Assembly: GCA_025935155.1 (NCBI GenBank)
Contig: JAICVV010000015.1
Location: 1 to 15,229, forward strand
Reading direction: 5' to 3'
From: Alphaproteobacteria bacterium
GTDB taxonomy: Bacteria > Pseudomonadota > Alphaproteobacteria > Micropepsales > Micropepsaceae
DNA: 15,229 nt
In this document: positions 7,947-15,229 of the stretch, piece by piece
Position numbering within the stretch: position 1 is the first letter of the stretch
Layout: each line of letters begins with the position of its first letter
Notes under the pieces: generated by a model
What the model was told of the DNA's origin: nothing
Database searches by the model: none
The model's input: only the letters and a program-made list of their open reading frames with translations
Program-made: the position numbers and the translations under genes

Positions 7947-10146
7947 TTTGGCTGGCAATCGAAATGGGCCGCTTCTGCGTCATTTTAAGGGCGCGCCCGC
8001 GGCCCGATAGCGATGGGTTGGTCATGAAATATGTGTGCGCGGAGAACGCATCTTCGCGCAGATAACCGGGATCGCGCACGTAAGTGCCATCCGGCTGCAT
8101 GGTCCAGCTTTGGGCATGATCCTTCAGTAGCGCCACCATGATCTGACCCATCACCTGCTCGTGCACGGTTGGATTTTCGATAGGAACAAGCGTTTCCACG
8201 CGGCGATCCAGATTGCGCGGCATCCAGTCCGCCGAGGTGATGAACACTTTCGCTTTCGGAGACGGCAAGCCATGACCGTTGCCGAAGCACACAATGCGGC
8301 CATGTTCCAGGAAGCGGCCGATAATGCTTTTCACCCGAATATTTTCGGACAGTCCGGGTACTCCGGGCCGCAGGCAACAGATGCCACGCACCACGAGATC
8401 GATCCGCACACCGGATTGGCTCGCCTTGTAAAGCCCATCGATGATGCGCGCATCCACCAGCGAATTCAGCTTCGCCCAAATCGCGGCCGGGCGTCCGGCA
8501 TGCGCATGCGCGATCTCTTCCTGGATGGCATCCACCAGTCTCGCGCGCAGATTCAGCGGCGAGATGGCGATTTTTTCCAGGCTGACCGGTTCCGCATAGC
8601 CGGTGACGAAATTAAACAGCTGCGCGGCGTCGCGGCCCAGCGCCGGATCGGCGGAGAACAGGGAGAGATCGGTGTAAATTTTCGCCGTCACGGGATGATA
8701 GTTGCCGGTGCCGAAATGCACGTAGGTGCGCAGCCGGCCGCTCTCGCGCCGCACAACCAGGCTCACCTTGGCGTGGGTTTTGAGCTCGATAAACCCGTAG
8801 ACCACCTGCACGCCTGCACGCTCGAGATCGCGCGACCACTGGATGTTTGCCGCCTCGTCGAAACGCGCCTTCAATTCCACCAGCGCAGTGACCGATTTGC
8901 CGGCATCGGCCGCTTCGATCAGGGCCTTGACGATGGAGGAATCCTGCGACGTGCGGTAGAGCGTCTGTTTGATGGCCACCACGTTCGGATCGGTGGCAGC
9001 CTGCCTCAGAAACTGCACCACAACGTCGAAGCTCTCGAACGGGTGATGCACTATGATGTCCTTGGCGCGGATCGCGGCGAAACAGTCTCCGCCATAGTCG
9101 CGGATGCGTTCGGGAAAGCGCGCGACAAACGGCTTGAACTGCAGATCGGGCCGTTCCTCCAGGATCAACTGCTTTGTGTCGTTCAGGCCGAGCAGATACT
9201 TGACGATAATGAGATCCGAGAGTTCGACATCCAGGTGATCGGCGATGTAGCTGCGCAGCTCTTGCGGCATTGTCTCGCTGCACTGGACGTGGATGACGGA
9301 GCCGCGCCGGCGGCGCCGCAGCAGAGACTCGAACAGGCGAACGAGATCTTCGGCTTCTTCCTCCACTTCCACATCGCTGTCGCGGATAATGCGGAACAGT
9401 CCAGAACCGTTGACATGATAGCCCGGGAACAGCTGATCGAGGTAAAGCCCGATGACACGCTCCAGAGTTAGAAACCGCGCCTCCGATCCCTCGTTCGGGA
9501 TCCGGATGAATCGCTGCAACTGCGGGGGAATCGGCAGAAGCGCCGTGATGCTCTTGCCGTCCTTCTTTCGTGTGAGCTGCAGCGCGAGCGTGAATGCAAG
9601 ATTGGGGATGAATGGAAACGGGTGCGCCGGATCCAGCGCCAAAGGCGTGAGCACCGGGAATATCTGCTCGCGGAAATGCGCATTCAGCCAGGCGCGGTCC
9701 CCCTCGGTCAATTCTTCCCGCTTCATCACTGCGATGCCAGTGTTGCGGAGTTCGCCGCGCAAGGCCGACCAGAGGTTCTGCTGATCGGCGATCAATTCGC
9801 CCGCGGCCCGATCGATGCGGAGAAGCTGCTGCGCCGGCGTCAAGCCATCGTCGCTTGGGGTAGTGACGCCCGCGCTGACCATGCCGCGCAGGCCGGCAAC
9901 GCGCACCATGTAGAATTCATCGAGGTTTGAGGCAGAAATCGAGAGGAACCGCAGCCGCTCCAGCAGCGGATGACGCGGATTGCGCCCTTCATCCAGAACC
10001 CGCCGGTTGAAGGCGAGCCAGGAAAGCTCACGATTGATAAACCGGTCCGGCGATTCCGTGCCGGACGCCGTCTGAACGACATTTTCCGTTTCGAACGGCA
10101 GACCGTCTCCCGTCCCGACGATTTCTTCGATGTTCGCTTTGGCCAT
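7939..10146 (-). CDS. ppk: polyphosphate kinase 1
   Basis: Reversibly transfers the gamma phosphate of ATP onto inorganic polyphosphate; usually peripheral at the inner membrane. The 735-residue product has the four PPK1 parts: N-terminal domain (~35-135, with [12 protein letters not shown] and [10 protein letters not shown]), the middle or head domain (~140-330), C1 (~345-510) and C2 (~515-690). His458 in LKTHAKVSL matches E. coli His435, the autophosphorylated residue. His615 in RFLEHGRIV matches E. coli His592; both are offset by 23, so the core is collinear. I prefer ATG 10146; a TTG at 10164 would add MRETRR without a better ribosome site. It lies 55 bp after hdaA and overlaps ppx by 8 nt, so the synthase and hydrolase of polyphosphate are made from one message. 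Confidence 0.98.
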   Translation of the reverse strand: MAKANIEEIVGTGDGLPFETENVVQTASGTESPDRFINRELSWLAFNRRVLDEGRNPRHPLLERLRFLSISASNLDEFYMVRVAGLRGMVSAGVTTPSDDGLTPAQQLLRIDRAAGELIADQQNLWSALRGELRNTGIAVMKREELTEGDRAWLNAHFREQIFPVLTPLALDPAHPFPFIPNLAFTLALQLTRKKDGKSITALLPIPPQLQRFIRIPNEGSEARFLTLERVIGLYLDQLFPGYHVNGSGLFRIIRDSDVEVEEEAEDLVRLFESLLRRRRRGSVIHVQCSETMPQELRSYIADHLDVELSDLIIVKYLLGLNDTKQLILEERPDLQFKPFVARFPERIRDYGGDCFAAIRAKDIIVHHPFESFDVVVQFLRQAATDPNVVAIKQTLYRTSQDSSIVKALIEAADAGKSVTALVELKARFDEAANIQWSRDLERAGVQVVYGFIELKTHAKVSLVVRRESGRLRTYVHFGTGNYHPVTAKIYTDLSLFSADPALGRDAAQLFNFVTGYAEPVSLEKIAISPLNLRARLVDAIQEEIAHAHAGRPAAIWAKLNSLVDARIIDGLYKASQSGVRIDLVVRGICCLRPGVPGLSENIRVKSIIGRFLEHGRIVCFGNGHGLPSPKAKVFITSADWMPRNLDRRVETLVPIENPTVHEQVMGQIMVALLKDHAQSWTMQPDGTYVRDPGYLREDAFSAHTYFMTNPSLSGRGRALKMTQKRPISIASQNG

Positions 10147-10201
10147 TCGCCGAGTTTCGCGCAAATTGGGTGAGCAAGCCTAAACGAAATCCCCGAATCT
10201 G

Positions 10202-10882
10202 TCATTCGCCGGTGGCATCCCGGGCAAGGAGTTCCCGTACCAGAGCGGAATTTATGCTGCGGCCCTCTGCCAATGCTTTCGCGTCGGCACGCGCTACGAA
10301 TTCCCGCACCGCAGCGGGGCTGCGCTCCAGCGCCCGCAGCATCTGCTCGACGGTCTGTTCCGGTACCGCAAGCTGACGATCTTCGAACAATTTTTGCGCG
10401 AGCCTACGCAACAAAAAATCGTCCGGGGCCCAGAGAGAGAATCCCACAAGCGCAGAAAATCGCGACCCCAAATCGGGTAGCGCGAAGGTCCAGGATGCGG
10501 GTTCCGTGCGGCCGGTGAGCAGCACCGGCGCTGCGTGAGACGCAGACTCCAGCAACTCGAAGATGGCCGTGTCCCGCGCCGGATTGGGCTGGCTGGTGTC
10601 AACATCTTCAATGACCACGGGATAGGTCCGATCCAGCAGCACGAAGGCGCTGCCGCTTAGCGCTGCCGCCGAAACTCGTTGCGCGCGGCTTCGTGCCATC
10701 CAGATTGCCGCCAGATGGCTCTTGCCCGAAGCGGCCGGACCGTACAGCGCGGCGGCCGGCACTGCCCAGGCCGGCCACGATTCGATAAAGGCGAGCGCGT
10801 CGCGATTGCCATCGGCGACAATGAAGTCCGCCCGCGTGAGCGCGGGCGCATTGTCCAGCGGCAAGGGAATCTGCGATGGCAC
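10202..10882 (-). CDS. hdaA: DnaA regulatory inactivator homologue HdaA
   Basis: An AAA+ protein that, bound to the DNA-loaded beta clamp, stimulates ATP hydrolysis by DnaA and prevents re-initiation of replication. From GTG 10882 the product has 226 residues and starts MPSQIPLPLDN. QIPLPL at 4-9 is the clamp-binding motif, which in this family sits at the extreme N-terminus. Walker A is GPAASGKS (48-55), and the Walker B-like strand is VVIEDVD (89-95). The arginine-finger segment is PDLGSRFS with Arg141. A helical sensor-2 domain follows. Only the DnaA AAA+ region is present; there is no DNA-binding helix-turn-helix domain, as expected for Hda. A TTG at 10924 would put 14 residues before the clamp motif and overlap the upstream gene. 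GTG 10882 lies 13 nt after that gene's stop. Confidence 0.93.
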   Translation of the reverse strand: MPSQIPLPLDNAPALTRADFIVADGNRDALAFIESWPAWAVPAAALYGPAASGKSHLAAIWMARSRAQRVSAAALSGSAFVLLDRTYPVVIEDVDTSQPNPARDTAIFELLESASHAAPVLLTGRTEPASWTFALPDLGSRFSALVGFSLWAPDDFLLRRLAQKLFEDRQLAVPEQTVEQMLRALERSPAAVREFVARADAKALAEGRSINSALVRELLARDATGE

Positions 10883-10895
10883 TGCGTAATCCGGA

Positions 10896-11456
10896 TCAGA
10901 CCGCCTGCCGGTAACGCGCGGCAAGTGCTTTTAGCCATAGAACGGAATAGGCAAGCCACGATGTAATGGTGAAGGCGGCTGCAACCATCGCGGCGGCCTC
11001 CAGCGTGCGGGGTGCCTCAATGCGCAGCGCCAGAAACAGCAACACCAGAGCCACATAGGCGACCTGCACAGCGGTGCAAAACTTACCGATCGGGAGCGGT
11101 TGGATGCGCAATGGCAGTGCCAGGAGCCGGGCAACGAAGATTCCCAGCACGATACCGATGTCCCGGCCAATAACGATCAGCGTTAGCCAGAGCGGCGTCC
11201 GACTGTCTTTCATGGCGGTCAACGCGAGAAATGCCACCAGCATCAGGAACTTGTCCGCTGCCGGATCCAGGTAACGGCCGACCCGCGTCATCAAGCCGAA
11301 CCGTTTGGCGACGAATCCATCGGCCGCATCGGTCAGTCCGGCAAACGCGAACACCACGAAAGCGTAGGTCTGGTGTCCATAAAGAAGGAGCGCGGCCAGC
11401 AACGGTGCCGAAAGGAGCCGCAAGGTGGTGAGCGTGTTCGGAAGCTGGCGGATCAT
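10896..11456 (-). CDS. CDP-alcohol phosphatidyltransferase family protein (PgsA-like)
   Basis: An integral membrane enzyme expected to exchange CMP of CDP-diacylglycerol for an alcohol such as glycerol-3-phosphate; the exact acceptor cannot be read from the sequence. The 186-residue product begins MIRQLPNTLTTLRL, like PgsA. It carries the family motif with exact spacing: Asp43-x2-Asp46-Gly47-x2-Ala50-Lys51-x8-Gly60-x3-Asp64-x3-Asp68. Lys51 replaces the usual Arg. All four catalytic and metal-binding aspartates are present. Hydrophobic segments follow at about 73-95, 100-115, 125-145 and 150-170. The ATG overlaps the stop of the DUF2066 gene (ATGA), so this start is well fixed; a longer open frame into that gene is spurious. 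A second, canonical pgsA elsewhere in the genome is likely. Confidence 0.93.
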   Translation of the reverse strand: MIRQLPNTLTTLRLLSAPLLAALLLYGHQTYAFVVFAFAGLTDAADGFVAKRFGLMTRVGRYLDPAADKFLMLVAFLALTAMKDSRTPLWLTLIVIGRDIGIVLGIFVARLLALPLRIQPLPIGKFCTAVQVAYVALVLLFLALRIEAPRTLEAAAMVAAAFTITSWLAYSVLWLKALAARYRQAV

Positions 11457-12592
11457 TCCGGCGAAGCCGCCTCGCCGCCGGACTCGCCGCCCGCAGCAAT
11501 CCACCACGAGCCCCCGCGGTCCGTCAGCGTGAGCTTCGACTGCTCCGCTGCCGCCCGCAGTTGGTCCGGAGTTCCGGTATAGGAGAAGCCCACCCGTGCT
11601 TCCCCAGTGTTCATAGCGATCAGATCGACATCGCTGACCGAAGGCACGGATGACAGCCGCGAGAACACACTGGTCCACTCCCCCAGCGAAGCAATGCGCA
11701 CTTCGGCCACCATGCGGGACTTCTTGCTGACATCGACCGTGCCCCTGTTCTTCCAGGCATCCTCGATGGCGGCTTCGGCCTGCTGGGCGGCAGCCGCATA
11801 GGCCTTTTCCGGCGGTGTTCCGGCCGCAACCGGGATCTCGACGTCACTCAGGACGACTGGTTGGCCGGGACCGATGCGACGCATCCGGATGGTCAGCTTG
11901 CTGGCGGCTGGGTTACCGGCTTGCATCAGAACCGCCTCGCCGGCGTGGACCCGCGCGGCGACGGATTGCACCTGGCCCCATCCGGCGTCGCCGAAACGCA
12001 GCGGCCCCAGCGAAGACTGATCGACGGCATCGCCGATCGGCGTAACTAGTGGGAACTGGGCGGAAGCAATTTTGGCCTGTGCCACAGCCTGCGCCCAGGC
12101 GGAGTGGGCGTTGTAGCTGGGCGCCATGGCCACGAGCAAAATGGCGGTGCCGCCCTGCTCCGCCACGCCAAGATTCGCCAGCCGGAAGACGTGCTTCACC
12201 GCCGCCGGATTAAAGACATAAGTAATGCGGGCGACGTATCGGGTGGTGGAACGCTTCTCGTTCGCGACAGAATAGCCGCGAATAAGGCGCTCCAGCGCGT
12301 CGGTGTCCAGCGGCGGCAACTTGCCCCAGTCCTTCTGCGGCACGAGGCGATGCGACAGCTCCGTCCAGGCTCTGGCCCGTCCGCCATTGATCGCGTTGTT
12401 CTCGGCCACCGAGGCCGAAGCGGCCGAGGCGTCAACCGGCACAGTGACGCTGTAAGGGTCGCCCTTGCCCGCAGCCGGTTTCGCCGGTGCCGCTTTGGCG
12501 GGCGCAGGCGGAGTGGGGGACTTCGGCTTGGGTGCAGCGCCAACGGCGAGCGCCGCGACGGCGAAGGCGGTGATGACAGGAAAGAAGCGCAT
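11453..12592 (-). CDS. DUF2066 domain-containing exported protein
   Basis: A protein of unknown function, 379 residues. The N-terminus MRFFPVITAFAVAALAVGAA is a Sec signal peptide without a lipobox cysteine. It is followed by a Pro/Ala/Lys-rich linker (~21-43), so the rest should be periplasmic. The stretch VTVPVDASAASASVAENNAI, with a following helix rich in Ala/Arg, is the region that in DUF2066 proteins precedes 'AWTELSHRLV'. A second conserved block is near LLVAMAPSYNAHSAWAQAV. The C-terminal ~90 residues (VRIASLGEWTSVFSRLSSV...) resemble a small ferredoxin-like fold, by inference. ATG 12592 has an AGGG about 6 nt upstream. It is the first gene of the minus-strand run and diverges from purM. 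A DUF2066 gene beside purM and hda is conserved also in Pseudomonas. Confidence 0.85.
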   Translation of the reverse strand: MRFFPVITAFAVAALAVGAAPKPKSPTPPAPAKAAPAKPAAGKGDPYSVTVPVDASAASASVAENNAINGGRARAWTELSHRLVPQKDWGKLPPLDTDALERLIRGYSVANEKRSTTRYVARITYVFNPAAVKHVFRLANLGVAEQGGTAILLVAMAPSYNAHSAWAQAVAQAKIASAQFPLVTPIGDAVDQSSLGPLRFGDAGWGQVQSVAARVHAGEAVLMQAGNPAASKLTIRMRRIGPGQPVVLSDVEIPVAAGTPPEKAYAAAAQQAEAAIEDAWKNRGTVDVSKKSRMVAEVRIASLGEWTSVFSRLSSVPSVSDVDLIAMNTGEARVGFSYTGTPDQLRAAAEQSKLTLTDRGGSWWIAAGGESGGEAASPE

Positions 12593-12615
12593 GAAAGCCC
12601 TGCTTATTGTCCCAA

Positions 12616-12644
12616 ATTATACCGGCAGCGGCGATGCGGTGAAA
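12616..12644 (-). promoter_or_regulatory. candidate promoter of the DUF2066-hdaA-ppk-ppx run
   Basis: A perfect TATAAT is at 12621-12616 on the minus strand, with TTTCAC at 12644-12639 and a 17-bp spacer. The -35 is poor. The predicted start would be near 12609, giving a leader of about 17 nt that contains the AGGG ribosome site. It is the only consensus -10 in the 131-bp divergent gap. Confidence 0.5.
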
Positions 12645-12662
12645 GCGCTGTCGTGCTCCAAC

Positions 12663-12691
12663 TTGCGGCTTCCGGTTCCGGCTGGTTTAAC
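12663..12691 (+). promoter_or_regulatory. weak candidate promoter of purMN
   Basis: TTGCGG (12663-12668) and TTTAAC (12686-12691) are separated by 17 bp. Transcription would start near 12698, some 25 nt before the purM ATG. Matches to consensus are 3/6 and 4/6, so this is only the best-spaced pair in the gap. No purine-repressor-type palindrome or riboswitch fold is apparent. Confidence 0.25.
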
Positions 12692-12723
12692 GCCGCCGGC
12701 ATGACGATGTTTCTGTTGCGGCG

Positions 12724-13791
12724 ATGAATCCAACCAAATCGAGCCTCACCTATAAGGACGCAGGCGTCGATATCGACGCCGGCGATGCGCTGGTGAGGCG
12801 GATCGCGCCGTTTGCCCGCGCCACAAAGCGGGCCGGCGCGGACGCCGATCTCGGCGGCTTTGGCGGCTTGTTCGACCTGAAGGCGGCTGGTTTCAAGGAC
12901 CCGGTGCTGGTCGCGTCCACCGATGGCGTCGGCACCAAGCTGAAGATCGCCATCGAGACAGGCCTGTTCGGCGGCATCGGCAAAGATCTGGTGGCGATGT
13001 GCGTCAATGACATCGTGGTGCAGGGGGCACAGCCGCTCTTTTTTCTGGATTACTATGCGACCGGCAAGCTGGACGTGGATGCCGCAGCAACCGTAATCGA
13101 AGGTATCGCCAATGCCTGCATCGAATCCGGTTGTGCGTTGATCGGTGGCGAGACAGCAGAAATGCCCGGCCTGTATGCCGGGAAGGATTTCGACCTTGCC
13201 GGTTTCGCGGTCGGCGCAGCGGAACGCGGCAGCATTCTGCCGAATCGCGAGGCGATGACCGCGGGAGATGTGCTGATCGGCATTTCCTCTTCCGGCGTGC
13301 ATTCGAACGGATTTTCGCTGGTGCGGCGGGTCGTCGAGGAGAGCGGCGCCTCTTATGGCGCGGTGGCACCGTTCGGCGGCGGCAAAACCCTCGCCGAGGC
13401 GCTGCTCGCGCCCACCTGCCTTTACGTGAAGAGTACCCTCGCCGCCTTGCATGCGGGCGGCATCAAAGGGCTTGCGCACATCACCGGTGGCGGCATCACG
13501 GAGAATTTGCCGCGGGTGCTGCCCGATGGTCTTGATGCGGAAGTCGATCTTTCTGCGTGGACACCGCAGCCGGTGTTCGGGTGGCTGGCCAAATCTGCCG
13601 GCATCGCAGAACAAGAGATGCTTCGCACTTTCAACTGCGGGATCGGGCTGATTCTCGTGGCGAGCGAGAAATGCGCCGGGCATGTGATCGACGCATACCA
13701 GGAGAGCGGCGACCGCGCCACGCGGCTGGGCACTTTGGTTGCGGGCGGCCTCGAACCGAAGGTGCAGTACACCGGCGCGCTGAGGCTTTGA
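12724..13791 (+). CDS. purM: phosphoribosylformylglycinamidine cyclo-ligase (AIR synthetase)
   Basis: Cyclises FGAM to AIR with ATP, the fifth step of de novo purine synthesis, as a cytosolic dimer. The 355-residue product is close to the usual 345-350. In order it shows YKDAGVDIDAGD near the start and GGFGGLFDL (~44-52). The N-terminal domain has ASTDGVGTKLK, then MCVNDIVVQGAQPLFFLDYYATGKLD. Further on are GGETAEMPGLY, ISSSGVHSNGFSLVR and, in the C-terminal domain, HITGGGITENLPRVLP. No good Shine-Dalgarno precedes ATG 12724. An eight-codon ORF (12701-12727) ends across the start as ATGA and may couple translation. The stop overlaps the purN start by one base. Function and boundaries are secure. 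Confidence 0.98.
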   Translation: MNPTKSSLTYKDAGVDIDAGDALVRRIAPFARATKRAGADADLGGFGGLFDLKAAGFKDPVLVASTDGVGTKLKIAIETGLFGGIGKDLVAMCVNDIVVQGAQPLFFLDYYATGKLDVDAAATVIEGIANACIESGCALIGGETAEMPGLYAGKDFDLAGFAVGAAERGSILPNREAMTAGDVLIGISSSGVHSNGFSLVRRVVEESGASYGAVAPFGGGKTLAEALLAPTCLYVKSTLAALHAGGIKGLAHITGGGITENLPRVLPDGLDAEVDLSAWTPQPVFGWLAKSAGIAEQEMLRTFNCGIGLILVASEKCAGHVIDAYQESGDRATRLGTLVAGGLEPKVQYTGALRL

Positions 13792-14399
13792 TGGCGCGCG
13801 TTCGCACCGCTGTTCTGATTTCCGGGCGCGGCAGCAATCTCGGCTCGCTGATCGAAGCCGCGCACGCGCCGGATTATCCGGCCGAAATCGTTCTGGTAAT
13901 TTCCAATAAGCCGGACGCAGGCGGTCTCGCGATTGCCGCACGAGCGGAAATTCCGACGAAAGTCATTCCGCACAGGCAATTTGCCTCGCGTGAAGATTTC
14001 GATGCCGCCATCGATGCGGCGCTACGCGAGGCCGATGTTTCGCTGGTTTGCGAGGCGGGATTTATGCGCATTCATTCCGAGTGGTTCGTGAAGCGCTGGG
14101 AAGGCCGTGTCCTGAACATCCATCCTTCTCTGCTGCCGGCCTTTCCGGGCATTCACGTGCATGAGCAGGCGCTGGCAGCGGGCGTCAAGGTGTCCGGCTG
14201 CACGGTCCATTTCCTGACAGCCGAACTGGATTCCGGGCCCATCGTCGCGCAGGCATGTGTGCCTGTGCTGCCCGGCGACACCACTGAGACGCTTGGCGCA
14301 CGCGTGCTTGAGCTGGAGCACAAAGTGTATCCCGAAGCGCTGGGATTGGTGGCCAACGGCAAAGTGGAGCTGCAGAACGCCCGCGCTGTTTTCAAATGA
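13791..14399 (+). CDS. purN: phosphoribosylglycinamide formyltransferase (GAR transformylase)
   Basis: Transfers a formyl group from 10-formyl-tetrahydrofolate to GAR, the third step of de novo purine synthesis. The 202-residue product has the GAR phosphate-binding loop SGRGSNL at 11-17. The catalytic set is Asn109, His111 (NIHPSLLP) and Asp147 (LTAELDSGP), equivalent to Asn106, His108 and Asp144 of E. coli PurN. Start ATG 13791 shares its A with the purM stop (TGATG), so reinitiation after purM is expected; the same phase is open upstream, but that is shadow. It ends just before a hairpin and converges on the dehydrogenase gene 41 bp away. Confidence 0.97.
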   Translation: MARVRTAVLISGRGSNLGSLIEAAHAPDYPAEIVLVISNKPDAGGLAIAARAEIPTKVIPHRQFASREDFDAAIDAALREADVSLVCEAGFMRIHSEWFVKRWEGRVLNIHPSLLPAFPGIHVHEQALAAGVKVSGCTVHFLTAELDSGPIVAQACVPVLPGDTTETLGARVLELEHKVYPEALGLVANGKVELQNARAVFK

Positions 14400-14402
14400 C
14401 GA

Positions 14403-14434
14403 ATTGTCATCCCTGGCCGGCCGGGGAGGACAAT
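14403..14434. terminator. hairpin between convergent purN and dehydrogenase genes
   Basis: ATTGTC (14403-14408) pairs with GACAAT (14429-14434). After one A/G mismatch, T10 pairs with A27 and CCCTGG pairs with CCGGGG (one G-T pair), closing on a CCGG tetraloop. That is thirteen pairs in 32 nt. Neither strand has a clear T-run afterwards, so it is a likely bidirectional transcription barrier or 3'-end protector rather than a textbook intrinsic terminator. It starts 3 nt after the purN stop. Confidence 0.5.
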
Positions 14435-14440
14435 CGCGGG

Positions 14441-15229
14441 CTAGAATCCCACGCCGCTGATTTTCGCCGAGATTTCCCACAGTCTCGCGGCATCGGCATC
14501 GTTCTGGGCGGCGCGTGAGGGCGTGTCCAGCTTGCATTTGTAATAGTAACCGCCGCTCTTTCCTTCCACGGTTGGCGAAGAAGCGAGATAGATGATCATC
14601 TCGGCGCCCTGCTCCGGCGCGAGGGCAAAGTTCTTGGCGATCCGTACCGCCAACGACATGAAACCTCCGCTCTGATCGCCAAAGCGGGTCGATACAAATC
14701 CGGGATGCAGGCAATTCGCCGTCACGCCGGTTCCTGCAAGACGGCGCGCCAGCTCGCGCGTGAACAGAATATTCATCAGCTTGGTCCGGCCGTACATCGC
14801 GAAACCGGAGTAACCATGCGACGCTTGAAGGTCGTCAAACCGCAGCCGCTTGCCTTTGTGCGCATCCGACGCCGTCGAGACGACGCGCGCGCCGGGTGTG
14901 GCACGAAGGCGGTCCAGGAGCAGATTGGTGACAATGAAATATGACATGTGGTTGAGCGCGAAGGTGCGCTCCAGCCCGTCGTCCGTTACCTGCCGGTGAG
15001 TGAATAGCGCGCCGGCGTTGTTGATGAGGACATCGATCTGCGGCTCGGTGACCGAAATCGCCTCGGCCACACGCTTCATCTCTGACACGCGTGACAGATC
15101 AGCGTAGTGGACCGCGTGGTCTGCGTGCCCGGCAATGGCGCGCAAGTGCTTGCGCATCTCCTCGCCGCGGGCGCGATCCCGCGCCACGAATACGATTCGC
15201 GCACCCTTTTGGGCCAGACGATCGGCCGC
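14441..15229 (-). CDS. short-chain dehydrogenase/reductase, retinol-dehydrogenase-like (N-terminus beyond the right edge)
   Basis: An NAD(P)-dependent oxidoreductase of the SDR family; substrate unknown. The frame is open to the window edge, giving 262 residues. The TGxxxGIG cofactor loop must lie just outside, so about 20-30 residues are missing. In fragment numbering: ARIVFVARDRARGEE at ~10-24 is the second Rossmann strand. Its Arg-Asp-Arg end suggests NADP preference, by inference. NNAG is at 70-73, a serine in VVSTASDAHKG near 118-121, and the catalytic YxxxK at Tyr146/Lys150. HPGFVSTRFG follows. The Ser-Asp-Ala-His-Lys block and the YGRTKLMNILFTRELARRL helix resemble the RDH11-14/WWOX-like subgroup. 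A GTG at 15187 is an internal codon, not the start. Confidence 0.92.
   Translation of the reverse strand, partial: AADRLAQKGARIVFVARDRARGEEMRKHLRAIAGHADHAVHYADLSRVSEMKRVAEAISVTEPQIDVLINNAGALFTHRQVTDDGLERTFALNHMSYFIVTNLLLDRLRATPGARVVSTASDAHKGKRLRFDDLQASHGYSGFAMYGRTKLMNILFTRELARRLAGTGVTANCLHPGFVSTRFGDQSGGFMSLAVRIAKNFALAPEQGAEMIIYLASSPTVEGKSGGYYYKCKLDTPSRAAQNDADAARLWEISAKISGVGF

Noticed and set aside
8161..9471. 436-codon frame antisense to ppk
   Set aside because: It runs codon-on-codon opposite a PPK1 with both catalytic histidines; its translation is His/Arg-rich and resembles no protein I know.
10883..10924. TTG start of hdaA at 10924
   Set aside because: It would place 14 extra residues before the clamp-binding motif, which is normally at the very N-terminus, and overlap the upstream gene; GTG 10882 fits better.
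11457..11678. Extended start of the CDP-alcohol phosphatidyltransferase at 11678
   Set aside because: It would overlap the DUF2066 gene by over 200 bp and add residues unlike the family; ATG 11456 in an ATGA overlap gives the normal N-terminus.
12604..13941. 445-codon minus-strand frame opposite purM and the start of purN
   Set aside because: purM and purN motifs are complete on the plus strand. The antisense frame has the low-complexity Arg/Ala/Gln composition of a shadow.
1..15229. Mobile elements, CRISPR, defence or toxin-antitoxin genes
   Set aside because: No direct repeats, transposase or integrase motifs, spacer arrays or foreign-looking base composition were seen; tRNA-His has no nearby integrase or duplicated 3' end.

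Overview
This is an ordinary, densely coded chromosomal stretch from a GC-rich alphaproteobacterium. The evidence is an HdaA-type DnaA homologue next to ppk and ppx, a histidine tRNA with A at the discriminator position (an alphaproteobacterial peculiarity), and alphaproteobacterial-looking TatA/TatB/TatC, PurM and PurN. I cannot name the genus. I see no mobile element, CRISPR array, phage gene or defence island, and no undescribed system that I could defend.

Left part (1-4241, minus strand): the first ~1413 codons of a very large, membrane-anchored alpha-2-macroglobulin family protein whose C-terminal part lies beyond the left edge. Upstream of it is a tRNA-His(GTG) gene on the same strand, with a plausible promoter before it and a hairpin terminator after it. 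A 55-codon, very hydrophobic, glycine-rich membrane protein (DUF3309-like) follows on the plus strand. It converges on tatC with only 20 bp between the stop codons.

Centre (4868-12592, minus strand): a long co-directional run. Read in the direction of transcription it is: DUF2066 secreted protein, CDP-alcohol phosphatidyltransferase, hdaA, ppk, ppx, then after a 95-bp gap tatA, tatB and tatC. Several junctions are overlapping or nearly so (ATGA overlaps between DUF2066 and the phosphatidyltransferase and between tatB and tatC; 8 nt between ppk and ppx), which suggests translational coupling. A perfect TATAAT lies just upstream of the DUF2066 gene and is the best promoter candidate for the run. 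The grouping joins control of replication initiation (HdaA with the beta clamp inactivates DnaA), polyphosphate synthesis and hydrolysis (Ppk/Ppx), phospholipid head-group synthesis and Tat export.

Right part (12724-15229): purM and purN, two steps of purine synthesis, are transcribed divergently from the DUF2066 gene and overlap by one base (TGATG). A purM - DUF2066 - hda neighbourhood is also known from gammaproteobacteria such as Pseudomonas, so this is an old arrangement. A strong hairpin separates purN from a convergent short-chain dehydrogenase gene that runs off the right edge without its N-terminus.

Stretches without genes are all short: 4242-4422 (tRNA terminator; A2M leader), 4500-4679 (tRNA promoter; leader of the small membrane protein; one small inverted repeat), 6313-6407 and 12593-12723 (divergent promoter region).
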